Positions 45,500 through 53,582 of a DNA stretch of 64,000 bases are shown in pieces. Origin of the DNA: JAPPLB01 sp965218555. GTDB taxonomy: Bacteria > Acidobacteriota > Terriglobia > Bryobacterales > UBA6623. A model generated the notes under the pieces. The model saw nothing but the letters and a program-made list of their open reading frames with translations. It did no database searches and had not been told where the DNA came from. The DNA lies in contig OZ244625.1 in NCBI GenBank assembly GCA_965218555.1, positions 3,844,001-3,908,000 on the forward strand, written 5' to 3'. The position numbers and the translations under genes are program-made. Each line of letters opens with the position of its first letter. The first letter of the stretch is position 1.

Positions 45500-45830
45500 G
45501 AGGAAGTTACCGCAGAGCGGATACGGCGGGCGGGTTGGAATACTGCCGGCAAATGGGCTTGGCGTCTTTGGATCAGGCGTTGATGTTACGTCGAAGTTTG
45601 CGGGCGCGTTCGGCGGTGGAGGTGAACACACCCCGCGCGATGATGTCGCGCGGCACCTTCGAGAACCAAATCTCAACTTGGTTGAGACAGGACCCATCAA
45701 TCGACGTGAAGTGCAAGGCGATGTCGCGGTGCTTGTCGAGGAAAGCCGCTGCGAACTTCGTCTTGTGGGCTGAGATGTGTTCGAGGATGATGTGACCTGT
45801 TGTGTTGAAATGTCTCCACAAGCTTTCTAC
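45500..45830 (-). pseudogene. IS630-family transposase C-terminal fragment
   Basis: The minus strand encodes GHIILEHISAHKTKFAAAFL, DIALHFTSIDGSCLNQVEIW and FSKVPRDIIARGVFTSTAER + ARKLRRNINA. A TGA follows (45573-45575) and then, in the same frame, SKDAKPICRQYSNPPAVSA. The segment contains the HFTxxxxSxLNxVExWF box with the final catalytic Glu of IS630 transposases. The N-terminal half is missing. It sits directly after czcB, where czcA would be expected. Confidence 0.75.
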
Positions 45831-45844
45831 AGAAGGGCTTCCTG

Positions 45845-46385
45845 ATGCAAGAGAACACGGTGAATGCTCGGCACCAAGGCCGTCACGCCTTTTCTTATCG
45901 ATCCCGAATCTTATCCAGTCTCTTCGCGATCAGCCTCCTCGGCCTGAATGTCACATCGCCCTTGTCTGGCGAGCGTGTTGATCAAAAAGTGGCTGAATGG
46001 GCGCTCAGAGAGGGTGGAACGATCACACTAGCTGGACAAACCGAGCGCATACTAACCCTGAATCAGCTTCCTGATGGAGACCTCCGGCTGGAAATCCTGG
46101 ACCTTGTCGGAACGAATATTAAGCCACCTGACTTGGCGAGACTGAGCGAACTCAGATATCTCAAGGAACTCCACCTTCCTCAGCCAATGTGGATTCGCCA
46201 TCCGGAACTCGAAAACAATCAAAACCTTCAAATGCGGCACTTGGTGCCCATCACCTCACTGGAGAAGCTCACGTTCAGCTATTTCTTTCGGGAGTTCAAC
46301 GGTCGTTTTACGGACGAGGGGATTGAGCAGATTGCTCCTCTGACGAATCTAAAGGAATTCCGCGTGCGACGGGCAGCCGTCCGTG
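45845..46385 (+). pseudogene. Leucine-rich-repeat exported protein, N-terminal piece
   Basis: A signal anchor (SYRSRILSSLFAISLLGLNV) is followed by irregular leucine-rich repeats (LEILDLVGTNIKPPDLARLS, ELRYLKELHLPQ, EGIEQIAPLTNLKEFRVRRA). The frame then enters the IS3 element at about 46,390. A second LRR piece on the other side of the element (47,393) is probably the rest of the same gene. Confidence 0.65.
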
Positions 46386-46400
46386 TGACGTGCCCCCTTT

Positions 46401-47090
46401 TTATCCACCAGGCATAACTGGAAGATCTCGGCGAGCAAACTCCGCAGGCGTGCGATAGCGCAGGGCGCTATGGGGACGCTGCTGATTGTATCGATTGCGC
46501 CACGCCGCGACGAGGAGTCGGGCGTGGCGCAGGTTGTGAAACCAGTTCGCATTGAGGCATTCATCGCGAAAGCGCTCGTTGAAGCTTTCGATGAACGCGT
46601 TCTGCATCGGCTTGCCGGGCTCGATGAAATCGAGCCGAATCCCTTTGCCGTCGCACCAGGCACGGAACCAACGTGACCGAAACTCCGGACCATTGTCCAC
46701 ACGAATCGTCTGCGGTCGAGGTCGCCGCTCAAGGACCTTCTCCAGAGCGGCCGTTACCCTACGGCCGGTCAAAGACGCGCCGTTTACGCTTTCGCCGGCG
46801 CACCGCTCATCCCTGTTCACGGTAGAGGCGCTCGATTCTCTTGTGGTTCACTGTTTGGCCTTCGCGCCGCAGCAGGGCGCACAAGCGCCGGTAGCCGTAG
46901 CGCGGATGCGCTGCGGCGAGTTGGCGGAGCCGCTCGCTCATCTCCTCGTCCCGCTTCTCTCGTGGCCGGTAGCGGTAGCTGGAGCGGTCCAGCCCCAGCA
47001 GACGACACGAGCGCCGCTCGCTCATCGAGCAGCACTCGATGACGTGCCTTACCTCCTCGCGTCGTGCTACCGGCTCCATCCGTTTTTTTC
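46401..47090 (-). pseudogene. IS3-family OrfB (DDE transposase), internally deleted
   Basis: Entered from orfA by a -1 shift at the A7 run, the frame reads MEPVARREEVRHVIECCSMS, CRLLGLDRSSYRYRPREKRD and HPRYGYRRLCALLRREGQTV + NHKRIERLYREQG. There the frame breaks (46,807), and a short VRRRKRKRR stretch appears in another frame. The sequence then jumps to SLTGRRVTAALEKVLERRPR, with the second Asp in IRVDNGPEFRSRWF and the Glu in FIESFNERFRDECLNANWFH. The part holding the first catalytic Asp has been deleted. Confidence 0.8.
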
Positions 47091-47342
47091 GATCACCGAT
47101 TGGAGGGCAACCTTGTCGAGGCTGAAATCTGCCACCAACGTCTTGAGTCGTCGGTTCTCTTCTTCGAGCTCTTTGAGCCGCTTCAGTTGGCTGACCTCCA
47201 GTCCGGCGTACTTCGACTTCCAGGCGTAGATGCTCACTGTCGAAACACCGTACTCCCGGCTCAGCTCGCTGACCTTCCTTCCCGCCTCCAGTTGCCTCAC
47301 TACCTCGATGATCTTCTCTTCGCTCAACCGACTCTTCTTCAT
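47067..47342 (-). CDS. IS3-family OrfA
   Basis: 91 residues: MKKSRLSEEKIIEVVRQLEA, helix-turn-helix KVSELSREYGVSTVSIYAWK, and a leucine-zipper region (QLKRLKELEEENRRLKTLVA). Near the 3' end a run of seven A (47083-47089 on the plus strand as T7) precedes the orfB frame, the classical programmed -1 frameshift site that makes the OrfAB transposase. The frame is intact, but its partner orfB is not. Confidence 0.88.
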   Translation of the reverse strand: MKKSRLSEEKIIEVVRQLEAGRKVSELSREYGVSTVSIYAWKSKYAGLEVSQLKRLKELEEENRRLKTLVADFSLDKVALQSVIEKNGWSR

Positions 47343-47392
47343 CTCCTCGCTCTCCTTCCTGCCGGAGAACTTCCAATCCTACTTGGTCGGGT

Positions 47393-47815
47393 TTTTCGGG
47401 GGCACGTCAGGAGGAACTGTCGGTCGGAACGCAGACGGCGACGTTACCGAAGTCGACCTTACCTACACCTGGATTACTGATGCGGACCTGGTCCACCTTG
47501 CTTCATTGGAGAATCTGGAAGAGCTCAATCTTTCCTACACCTGGATCAGCGATCTCGGACTGGAACATCTGAAACCCCTTAAAAAAATTACTCGCCTCAA
47601 TCTTCGTTTTGTCGAATATATCTCTGACGGTGGAATCGCCCACCTGAAGGGCTGGAAAAATCTATGTCATCTGAACATTCGGGGAACGCAGGTGACAAGC
47701 GCAGTTTTCGAACACTTGACTGGTTTGACAACCCTTGAATCGCTGGACGTGGGATTCACCTTGGTGAACGACGAAGGTTTTGAGAACCTGGCCTCGTTGG
47801 AGCGACTTCAATTTT
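47393..47815 (+). pseudogene. Leucine-rich-repeat protein, C-terminal piece
   Basis: About 140 codons with regular 24-residue LRRs: TEVDLTYTWITDADLVHLAS, LEELNLSYTWISDLGLEHLK, LCHLNIRGTQVTSAVFEHLT, LESLDVGFTLVNDEGFENLA. The frame loses LRR character near 47,815, where it meets a convergent cytochrome-like fragment. It is most simply the continuation of the piece at 45,845, split by the IS3 element, with its own 3' end also lost. Confidence 0.65.
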
Positions 47816-48270
47816 CTTGCGAGGTTCCATGCTGCCTTTCGGGCAGGCTTGCCAAATAGCGAACCCAGGTGAGTAACACCTCTTCTTGCTTGCTCGCCTT
47901 AAGAATGCGTTCGCCGCCCGCGTGGTCCAATCGATTGGTTGGCTTGCGGAATAGTAGCGATGCCCGAGGCGCCCGGCGGTCGACAAATGACTGAAGGCGT
48001 TTCCCGAAAGCGCGAATCTCATCGCGCCGCGCGGTTTCGAGGGGAAACACGAGCCGGGAACCCGATGCGACACCGTGGTTGGAATGGCACAAGCGACACT
48101 GGGCATCCTCGAAGAGGGGATACAACTCGTCCACGAAGTACGCATCCGGTCACCCCCTTTGTTTCAGAGGCATTGGTGGTCTGTGGAAGCCCGAAGTCGG
48201 CCAAGAGCGCCAAGCAACCAAGAACCGCAACCGCACGACCGGAGGCTCTTCTGATTCCGACATGTTCCAA
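47808..48270 (-). pseudogene. Planctomycete-type cytochrome (PSCyt1/DUF1592-like) N-terminal fragment
   Basis: A hydrophobic leader (GRAVAVLGCLALLADFGLP) in one frame is followed, after a one-base shift in a G5 run (C5 at 48153-48157), by DPDAYFVDELYPLFEDAQCR + LCHSNHGVASGSRLVFP. It carries the haem-binding CRLCH motif of the N-terminal cytochrome domain found in DUF1587/1592/1549 proteins. About 100 residues later the frame ends (SLPERQHGTSQEN), far short of the usual 700 or more. It is cut on the 3' side by the junction with the LRR fragment. Confidence 0.6.
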
Positions 48271-48323
48271 GACGGAACGAAACGGAAGCTCTGACACAAG
48301 ACGGCCTTCTTGTTCGGGCACCT

Positions 48324-49794
48324 TAGCAGTCCGTGGTAAAAGTACATTTCATGGGACAATTGTTTTATGGCGATGGGGCGACGTAAGCGGCGGCAACGGC
48401 AGAAAGATCTGTGGGTAGCGGTGTGTGACATGCCGCGCACTGCGGCGCATCCCTTCTATCGCAAGCTCAACGAACTGCTGGACGAACACGGCTTTGATCA
48501 CTTTGTGGAAGGGCTTTGCGAGAAGTTCTATGCGCCCACGATGGGACGGCCCTCGCTGGTGCCCGGCATCTATTTCCGCAGCCTGCTGATCGGGTACTTC
48601 GAAGGCATCGACTCCGAGCGTGGGATCGGGTGGCGTATCGGGGACTCGCTGTCGCTGCGGCACTTCCTGCAGGTTGAGTTCGATGAGGCGACGCCCGAGC
48701 ACTCGACGATCTCACGCACCCGGCGGCTGATCGATCTGGAAACGCATCGCGCGGTGTTCGGTTGGGTGTTACAGCTTGTGGCGAAGGCCGGACTGCTCAA
48801 AGGCGGCACGATCGGGGTGGACGCCACGACGCTGGAGGCGAACGCGGCGCTGCGTACGATCGTGCGGCGGGCGAGCGGGGAGAGCTACGAAGAGTTCCTG
48901 ACCCGGCTGGCGGCGGAGTCGGGGATCGAAACGCCGACGAGGGAGCAGTTGGCGAAGCTCGACAAGAAGCGCAACAACAAAGGCTCGAACAAAGATTGGC
49001 GCCACCCCCATGATCCTGACGCGAAGATCACCAAGATGAAAGACGGGCGCACGCACTTGGCCCACAAGGCCGAACAGGCGGTGGACTTGGAGACGGGCGC
49101 AGTGCTGGCGGTAACGCTGGAAGGCGCCGACCAAGGCGACACGACGACGCTGGCCGAGACGCTGAGCGAGGCGGCGGAACAAGTGGCGGCGGTGGCTGCG
49201 GACGAGCAGGCGAACGAGCAGATGGCGGCGGCGGGGATCACCGAAGTGGTGGCCGATAAGGGATATCACAGCAACGACGTGTTGACGGACTTGACGGACT
49301 TGGAGATCCGTTGCTACATCAGCGAACCGGATCGTGGCCGACGACGCTGGCGAGGTAAGCCGCAGGCGCGGGCCGCGGTGTACGCCAATCGGCGGCGGAT
49401 CCGCGGGGCGCGGGGGCGACGCTTATTGCGCTGGCGCGCCGAGCGGGTCGAACGCAGCTTTGCTCATTTGTATGATCGCGGCGGGATGAGGCGGACGCAT
49501 CTGCGGGGCCGAAGAAATATTTGCAAGCGACTCCTGATTCAGGTGAGCGGCTTCAACCTGTCGCTGGTGCTGCGACAGAAGCTGGGCGCGGGCACGCCGC
49601 GGGGGGTGCGGGTGGCGAAAAAGGCCCTCCGACGGCTCGAAAAACAGCTATCGCGACGACTGCAGACTGCAAGGCGGACTTGGCGCCGCTGCCGCCATGC
49701 GTTGGGTTGGACGTTCTTCGAAGCGAAACTGCAATCCCCCTTCCAAGCGTCGGCCCCTCTCGCTGAAAATGACTACTTCTGCCACGGGCTGCTA
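48324..49794 (+). mobile_element. IS1182-like (IS5/IS1182 group) insertion sequence
   Basis: About 1,471 bp with imperfect terminal inverted repeats: TAGCAGTCCGTGGTAAAAGT on the left and, in reverse, TAGCAGCCCGTGGCAGAAGT on the right. One transposase fills it. No target duplication is visible: CCTT is on the left and TGCT on the right. The left flank is a cytochrome-type gene fragment and the right flank a sulfatase lacking its start, so DNA next to the element has been lost. Confidence 0.75.
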
Positions 49795-49839
49795 TGCTCG
49801 GACGCTATCGAACAACGTTTATCACGAGTCGATTCCTGA
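48367..49839 (+). CDS. IS1182-like transposase, reading through the right end of the element
   Basis: 490 residues. The N-terminal DUF772-type region (MPRTAAHPFYRKLNELLDEH, ERGIGWRIGDSLSLRHFLQV) is followed by the DDE core: D in GGTIGVDATTLEANAALR, D in TEVVADKGYHSNDVL, and E in RWRAERVERSFAHLYDRGG. A coiled linker DKKRNNKGSNKDWRHPHDPD lies between. The last residues (LAENDYFCHGLL) translate the right inverted repeat, and the stop codon is supplied by host DNA 45 bp beyond it. The natural C-terminus may therefore be slightly different; catalytic residues are intact. Confidence 0.85.
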   Translation: MAMGRRKRRQRQKDLWVAVCDMPRTAAHPFYRKLNELLDEHGFDHFVEGLCEKFYAPTMGRPSLVPGIYFRSLLIGYFEGIDSERGIGWRIGDSLSLRHFLQVEFDEATPEHSTISRTRRLIDLETHRAVFGWVLQLVAKAGLLKGGTIGVDATTLEANAALRTIVRRASGESYEEFLTRLAAESGIETPTREQLAKLDKKRNNKGSNKDWRHPHDPDAKITKMKDGRTHLAHKAEQAVDLETGAVLAVTLEGADQGDTTTLAETLSEAAEQVAAVAADEQANEQMAAAGITEVVADKGYHSNDVLTDLTDLEIRCYISEPDRGRRRWRGKPQARAAVYANRRRIRGARGRRLLRWRAERVERSFAHLYDRGGMRRTHLRGRRNICKRLLIQVSGFNLSLVLRQKLGAGTPRGVRVAKKALRRLEKQLSRRLQTARRTWRRCRHALGWTFFEAKLQSPFQASAPLAENDYFCHGLLCSDAIEQRLSRVDS

Positions 49840-50836
49840 TCCTTTCGGTGATCCTCGGTTTGACCTCTGGGACAACTTCCCTCACTTCCTCAACGTGGCC
49901 GGCTATCGCACGGCGCACATCGGGAAATGGCATCTTGGACCGGCCAACCCAGGGTTTTTTGACATCTGGAAGTCCTTCAATTCGCAAATTCTGCACTGGG
50001 TCGGACAACCGCACAAGTCACCCTATCGGCACGAGGTCCACACCGACCTCAGGATCGAGTTCATCGAGCAGAACGCAGACCGCCCGTTTTTCCTATACCA
50101 GTCGTACTACTCACCTCACGAGCCGAATGATCCACCGAAGCAATTCCGCGATTTGTTCCGTGGAAAGAACGTCGATCACGATGACTACTACGCATTCATT
50201 TCCGCCCTGGACTGGAACGTTGGCCGCTTGGTCGAGGTCCTGAAGCGCAAGAACTTGCTGGATCGGACCTTCATCATCATCACTACCGAACATGGCCGAA
50301 CCTGGATTGATCGGCCGGGCACTCTGGCCGGCATGAGCATCGCCTACGACGAGGCTGCGCGGTTGCCATTGATCATGCATTGCCCGGCACTGCTGCCCGA
50401 GGACGCCGTGTGGGAGTCGGGAGTCAGCTTGGTCGATTTGATGCCCACGATCATGCACGCAGCTAACGTAGTTGGCCGAGGAGGTAGGGACTATGCCGAC
50501 CGTAGTCTGCTCCCCGATCTTCAAGAGGGGCGGGATGAGTGGCGGCGCCAAATTGTGATCCAGAATATTTCGCAGCAGGCGATTCAGGGCTCGGATTACG
50601 AAGAGAGGGCCTTACGTACGGAGCGCTGGAAGCTGATCCTGCGCAAATTCGATGTTCGTCCGCAGATGCGCGTGGATGAGCTGTACGACATGAAGGCGGA
50701 CCCCGAAGAGACCAGAAATCTGTACGCTGCAAGGACGGATGTTGTCAGGGAGCTTGTAGCTGCACTCCAAGAGTGGGGCGAAGAAAACGAGGACGCGCTG
50801 GCGATTGAGTTGGGACGACGTTCGAGTTCCGGTTGA
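49795..50836 (+). pseudogene. Sulfatase, N-terminally truncated by the IS1182-like element
   Basis: The alkaline-phosphatase-fold sulfatase sequence starts abruptly at the element's edge with LSNNVYHESIPDPFGDPRFD. It continues with VAGYRTAHIGKWHLGPANPG (conserved G-Y-x-T-x-x-x-G-K-W-H), RPFFLYQSYYSPHEPNDPP, TFIIITTEHGRTWIDRPGTL and the C-terminal RWKLILRKFDVRPQMRVDEL + YDMKADPEETRNL. The first about 100 residues, with the metal DD pair and the CxPSR formylglycine site, are missing, so it cannot be an active sulfatase. The 3' end is natural. Confidence 0.85.
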
Positions 50837-50944
50837 GCAAGCGATGGTCGGCGCTAGCGGGCCGACGAAGTTCGAAGATCCGGCGGCCGGCCACGATGTT
50901 GCCCGCTTTGCGGCACGGAGCGTCTTTGAGAGACACTGTCTTGC

Positions 50945-52279
50945 ATGACCTCCCGTCGCACATTCACCAAGGCCGCCGCTTTCACCGCCCTCTCCTACCA
51001 GCGCATCCCGGGAGCAAACGACCGCGTCCGGCTCGGATTCATCGGCGTCGGCAACCGCGGTACGTCGCTCGTCCGCGCGACCAAGGAATACGCCGACCAG
51101 CAGATCGCCGCTGTCTGCGACATCCGCCGCGACTTCATGGAAAACGCCGCGCAGATCGCCGGAACGTCGCCGGAGCTTTTCAACGACTACCGTGACGTCA
51201 TCGCCAAGCCCGACATCGACGCCGTCGTCATCGCTACGCCCGATCACTGGCACGCGCTAATGGGGATCGAAGCTTGCAACGCAGGTAAAGACATCTACAT
51301 CGAGAAGCCCCTGTCCCTGACGATCTACGAAGGCCGACGCATGGTCGAGACCGCAAAGCGCACCAAGCGCGTCGTTCAGGTCGGCATCCAGCGCCGCTCC
51401 GCGCCCTACTGCAGGGAAGCGGCGGAGTTTGTCCGCTCCGGCGCCATAGGACACGTCACCGTCACTCGCGCCGCGCGTGTCGCCAACGAATACCCGCACG
51501 GCATCGGCAGCACCCCCGACGTCGAACCGCCGCCGGGAATCGATTGGGACCTGTATCTCGGCCCGGCGCCGGCCGCGCCATACAACGAGAACCGTTTCAG
51601 CTACAACTTCCGCTGGTTCTACGATTACTCCGGCGGACAGATCACCGACAATGGTGTCCACTATCTCGACTTGATCCAGTGGGGGCTCGGGCAGGACGCG
51701 CCGCTCTCCGTCACCGCCATCGGCGGCAAGTACGCCATCCAAGACAACCGCCAGACCGTTGACACGATGGAAGCTCTCTGGCAGTTCCCCGGCGCAACAC
51801 TCCTTACGTTCTCGGATTTCAGTTGCAACGCCGCTCCCGTCAACGCCACGAAGCCCTTCCTCGCCGAATGGCGCGGCACCAAGGGGACGGTCTACGTCTA
51901 CGGAGACGGCTGGGAAGTCATTCCCGAAAAACAGGCCGCCATGCCCGCCCCAGGAGGCATCCCCCTCCCCGGACACCGCGAACGGCGCCAGGCGTTTCGT
52001 GACTCCTACGAGCCCGCCATGGAAGCCAAACAAGTCGAAGGCCGCGCCGACACCCGCTTCCACATCCGCAACTTTCTTGACTGCATCAAGTCTCGCGAAC
52101 CCCCCAACTGCGATATCGAGACGGCCCACCGTTCAACCACGACAGCCAATGTCGCCAATATCGCCCTCAAAACCCGCCAACACCTGACCTGGGACCGCAT
52201 GAACGAGCGTTTCACCAACAGCGACGACGCGAATCGATACCTCCACTACGAATACCGCGCACCCTGGAAACTCGGCTAG
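50945..52279 (+). CDS. Gfo/Idh/MocA-family oxidoreductase, Tat-exported
   Basis: 444 residues. The twin-arginine leader MTSRRTFTKAAAFTALSYQR is followed by the Rossmann core RVRLGFIGVGNRGTSLVRAT, the AVVIATPDHWHALMGIEACN block, and the family EKPLS motif in DIYIEKPLSLTIYEGRRMVE. The C-terminal substrate domain has FRWFYDYSGGQITDNGVHYL (GGxxxDxGxH with the likely catalytic His) and FHIRNFLDCIKSREPPNCDI. These exported enzymes of Acidobacteriota and Planctomycetes probably oxidise sugars or glycosides; the substrate is unknown. Codon third positions are richer in C than in the genes to the left. It follows the sulfatase remnant, a typical partner in polysaccharide use. Confidence 0.92.
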   Translation: MTSRRTFTKAAAFTALSYQRIPGANDRVRLGFIGVGNRGTSLVRATKEYADQQIAAVCDIRRDFMENAAQIAGTSPELFNDYRDVIAKPDIDAVVIATPDHWHALMGIEACNAGKDIYIEKPLSLTIYEGRRMVETAKRTKRVVQVGIQRRSAPYCREAAEFVRSGAIGHVTVTRAARVANEYPHGIGSTPDVEPPPGIDWDLYLGPAPAAPYNENRFSYNFRWFYDYSGGQITDNGVHYLDLIQWGLGQDAPLSVTAIGGKYAIQDNRQTVDTMEALWQFPGATLLTFSDFSCNAAPVNATKPFLAEWRGTKGTVYVYGDGWEVIPEKQAAMPAPGGIPLPGHRERRQAFRDSYEPAMEAKQVEGRADTRFHIRNFLDCIKSREPPNCDIETAHRSTTTANVANIALKTRQHLTWDRMNERFTNSDDANRYLHYEYRAPWKLG

Positions 52280-52509
52280 AACACCGTTCGGAGACCCTTA
52301 ACCCTTCGCATCCGTTCAGGCAGACGCGGCAAGAAACAGAGCCGCGTATGTGAGTAGTTAATTCTCGGGCTCTTTGTGGCAAGTAGTTCGCTCAAGCAGC
52401 CGGCCTCCATCAGAGCCCCGGCCTGACGGTGGCATGGGAAAGCCGTGATTCGTATTTCGCGATGCGCAGCTTGACGCCGCATCGAAACGGGAAAGGCCTG
52501 AACGCCTGC

Positions 52510-52746
52510 TCAGACCTTCTTGCCCTGCTTGCGCATCTGCGCGACGACGCTCTCGATCCCCTTCTTGTTGATGATCTTGATCGCCTTGGCGCTGACGCGC
52601 ATCCGTACCCAGCGCTTCTCGCTGGGGAGCCAGAAACGCTTGTACTGCAGGTTGGGCTCGAAGCGGCGTCGGGTCTTGTTGTTGGCGTGCGAGACGTTGT
52701 TGCCCGACATGGGCTTTTTCCCGGTGACGACACAGACTTTCGCCAT
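52510..52746 (-). CDS. rpmB: 50S ribosomal protein bL28
   Basis: 78 residues, normal length: MAKVCVVTGKKPMSGNNVSH, NNKTRRRFEPNLQYKRFWLP and RWVRMRVSAKAIKIINKKGI. The C-terminus is basic (MRKQGKKV). ATG 52746 is set by homology; longer in-frame starts are not supported. The gene stands alone, convergent with the Gfo/Idh/MocA gene and divergent from the ridA gene. It is a strictly chromosomal marker and shows that this end of the window is core genome. Confidence 0.96.
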   Translation of the reverse strand: MAKVCVVTGKKPMSGNNVSHANNKTRRRFEPNLQYKRFWLPSEKRWVRMRVSAKAIKIINKKGIESVVAQMRKQGKKV

Positions 52747-53045
52747 GTTGACTGTTCCTACCGCTTCGGTTGTTCCGTGGCCGCACGACTCGGGCGAGAC
52801 GTGCCAAAGTGACTTCATCATAGCACGGGGAAACCCGATTGAATGGTAGAATGGTAACGAAACCACCGTCATCGAGCCCGGTTTCCAGCGGGACTGTAAT
52901 AACGGGGACCGTGCCAAGTGCCGCCAGCGGCAACCCCATTTGTTGCATCACTGCCGGGAGGCGCGAAGCGGACCGTCTCCGGTTTCCACAGCGCCCAGGC
53001 GGCTCGAGCGGACTTTTTCGTTCCCGGATTCCCAAGGAGGACTCA

Positions 53046-53513
53046 ATGGCTGACAAGAATGAACGCCGTAATTTCATTTCCGACGCAGTGAAAATGGGCG
53101 GCGCCGCCGGTATGACCGCTCTCGCGATGGCCGTGCCCGCCAGGGGCGATCACCACAAGGTTCAAAAGACCAAGGCAGGCGTTCGCATCGGCAACCTGGT
53201 TTTTACGTCTGGTCTGACCGGCCCCCGCAAGGGCGGCCCGAGCGACTTCGGCGGCAGTGTCGAAGAACAGACAAGAACGATTCTGCAGAAGCACAAGGAC
53301 GCCCTCGAGGCCGTCGGCAGCTCGCTCGACAACGTGCTCAAGGTGACTGTCTTCATGTCGGACATCAAGGTTGAGAAACCCGCCATGAACAAGGCCTACG
53401 CCGAGTTCTTTACTAGCCACAGGCCGTCGCGCTCGGCTGTCGGGGTCGAGTTCCCCGACTCCCGGACGAAGGTCGAGATCGAGATGATCGCCTACGTGCC
53501 GGACAACGCCTGA
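53046..53513 (+). CDS. ridA: RidA/YjgF-family protein with a Tat-like N-terminal leader
   Basis: 155 residues. A perfect AAGGAGG precedes the ATG by 6 nt. Residues 1-35 (NERRNFISDAVKMGGAAGMT + ALAMAVPARG) form a twin-arginine-like signal with RRNFI and a hydrophobic segment. From residue 43 the RidA fold follows: GVRIGNLVFTSGLTGPRKGG, EEQTRTILQKHKDALEAVGS, NVLKVTVFMSDIKVEKPAMN and HRPSRSAVGVEFPDSRTKVE (the Arg that binds the substrate carboxylate), EIEMIAYVPDNA. RidA removes reactive enamine/imine intermediates in the cytoplasm; export would be unusual and implies another role. It is the only gene in its short transcription unit. Confidence 0.9.
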   Translation: MADKNERRNFISDAVKMGGAAGMTALAMAVPARGDHHKVQKTKAGVRIGNLVFTSGLTGPRKGGPSDFGGSVEEQTRTILQKHKDALEAVGSSLDNVLKVTVFMSDIKVEKPAMNKAYAEFFTSHRPSRSAVGVEFPDSRTKVEIEMIAYVPDNA

Positions 53514-53582
53514 ACGCTTGCTCCGAGTTCTATCGAGGGGGGACGTGATCCGTCGCGTCCTCAGCGTTTCCCCCTGCCATTT

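Larger units (their letters stand above)
46390..47375 (-). mobile_element. IS3-family element, internally deleted
   Basis: OrfA and a damaged orfB lie on the minus strand inside an LRR gene. The junctions are inferred from where the LRR frames stop and resume; I could not define inverted repeats. The order, the A7 slippery run and the DDE motifs are those of the IS3 family (IS407/IS51-like). About 55 codons of orfB, including the first catalytic Asp, are missing, so the copy is defective. Confidence 0.7.

Noticed and set aside
46552..47229. Plus-strand open frame opposite the IS3 orfB
   Set aside because: It is antisense to recognisable DDE transposase sequence and has no independent match.
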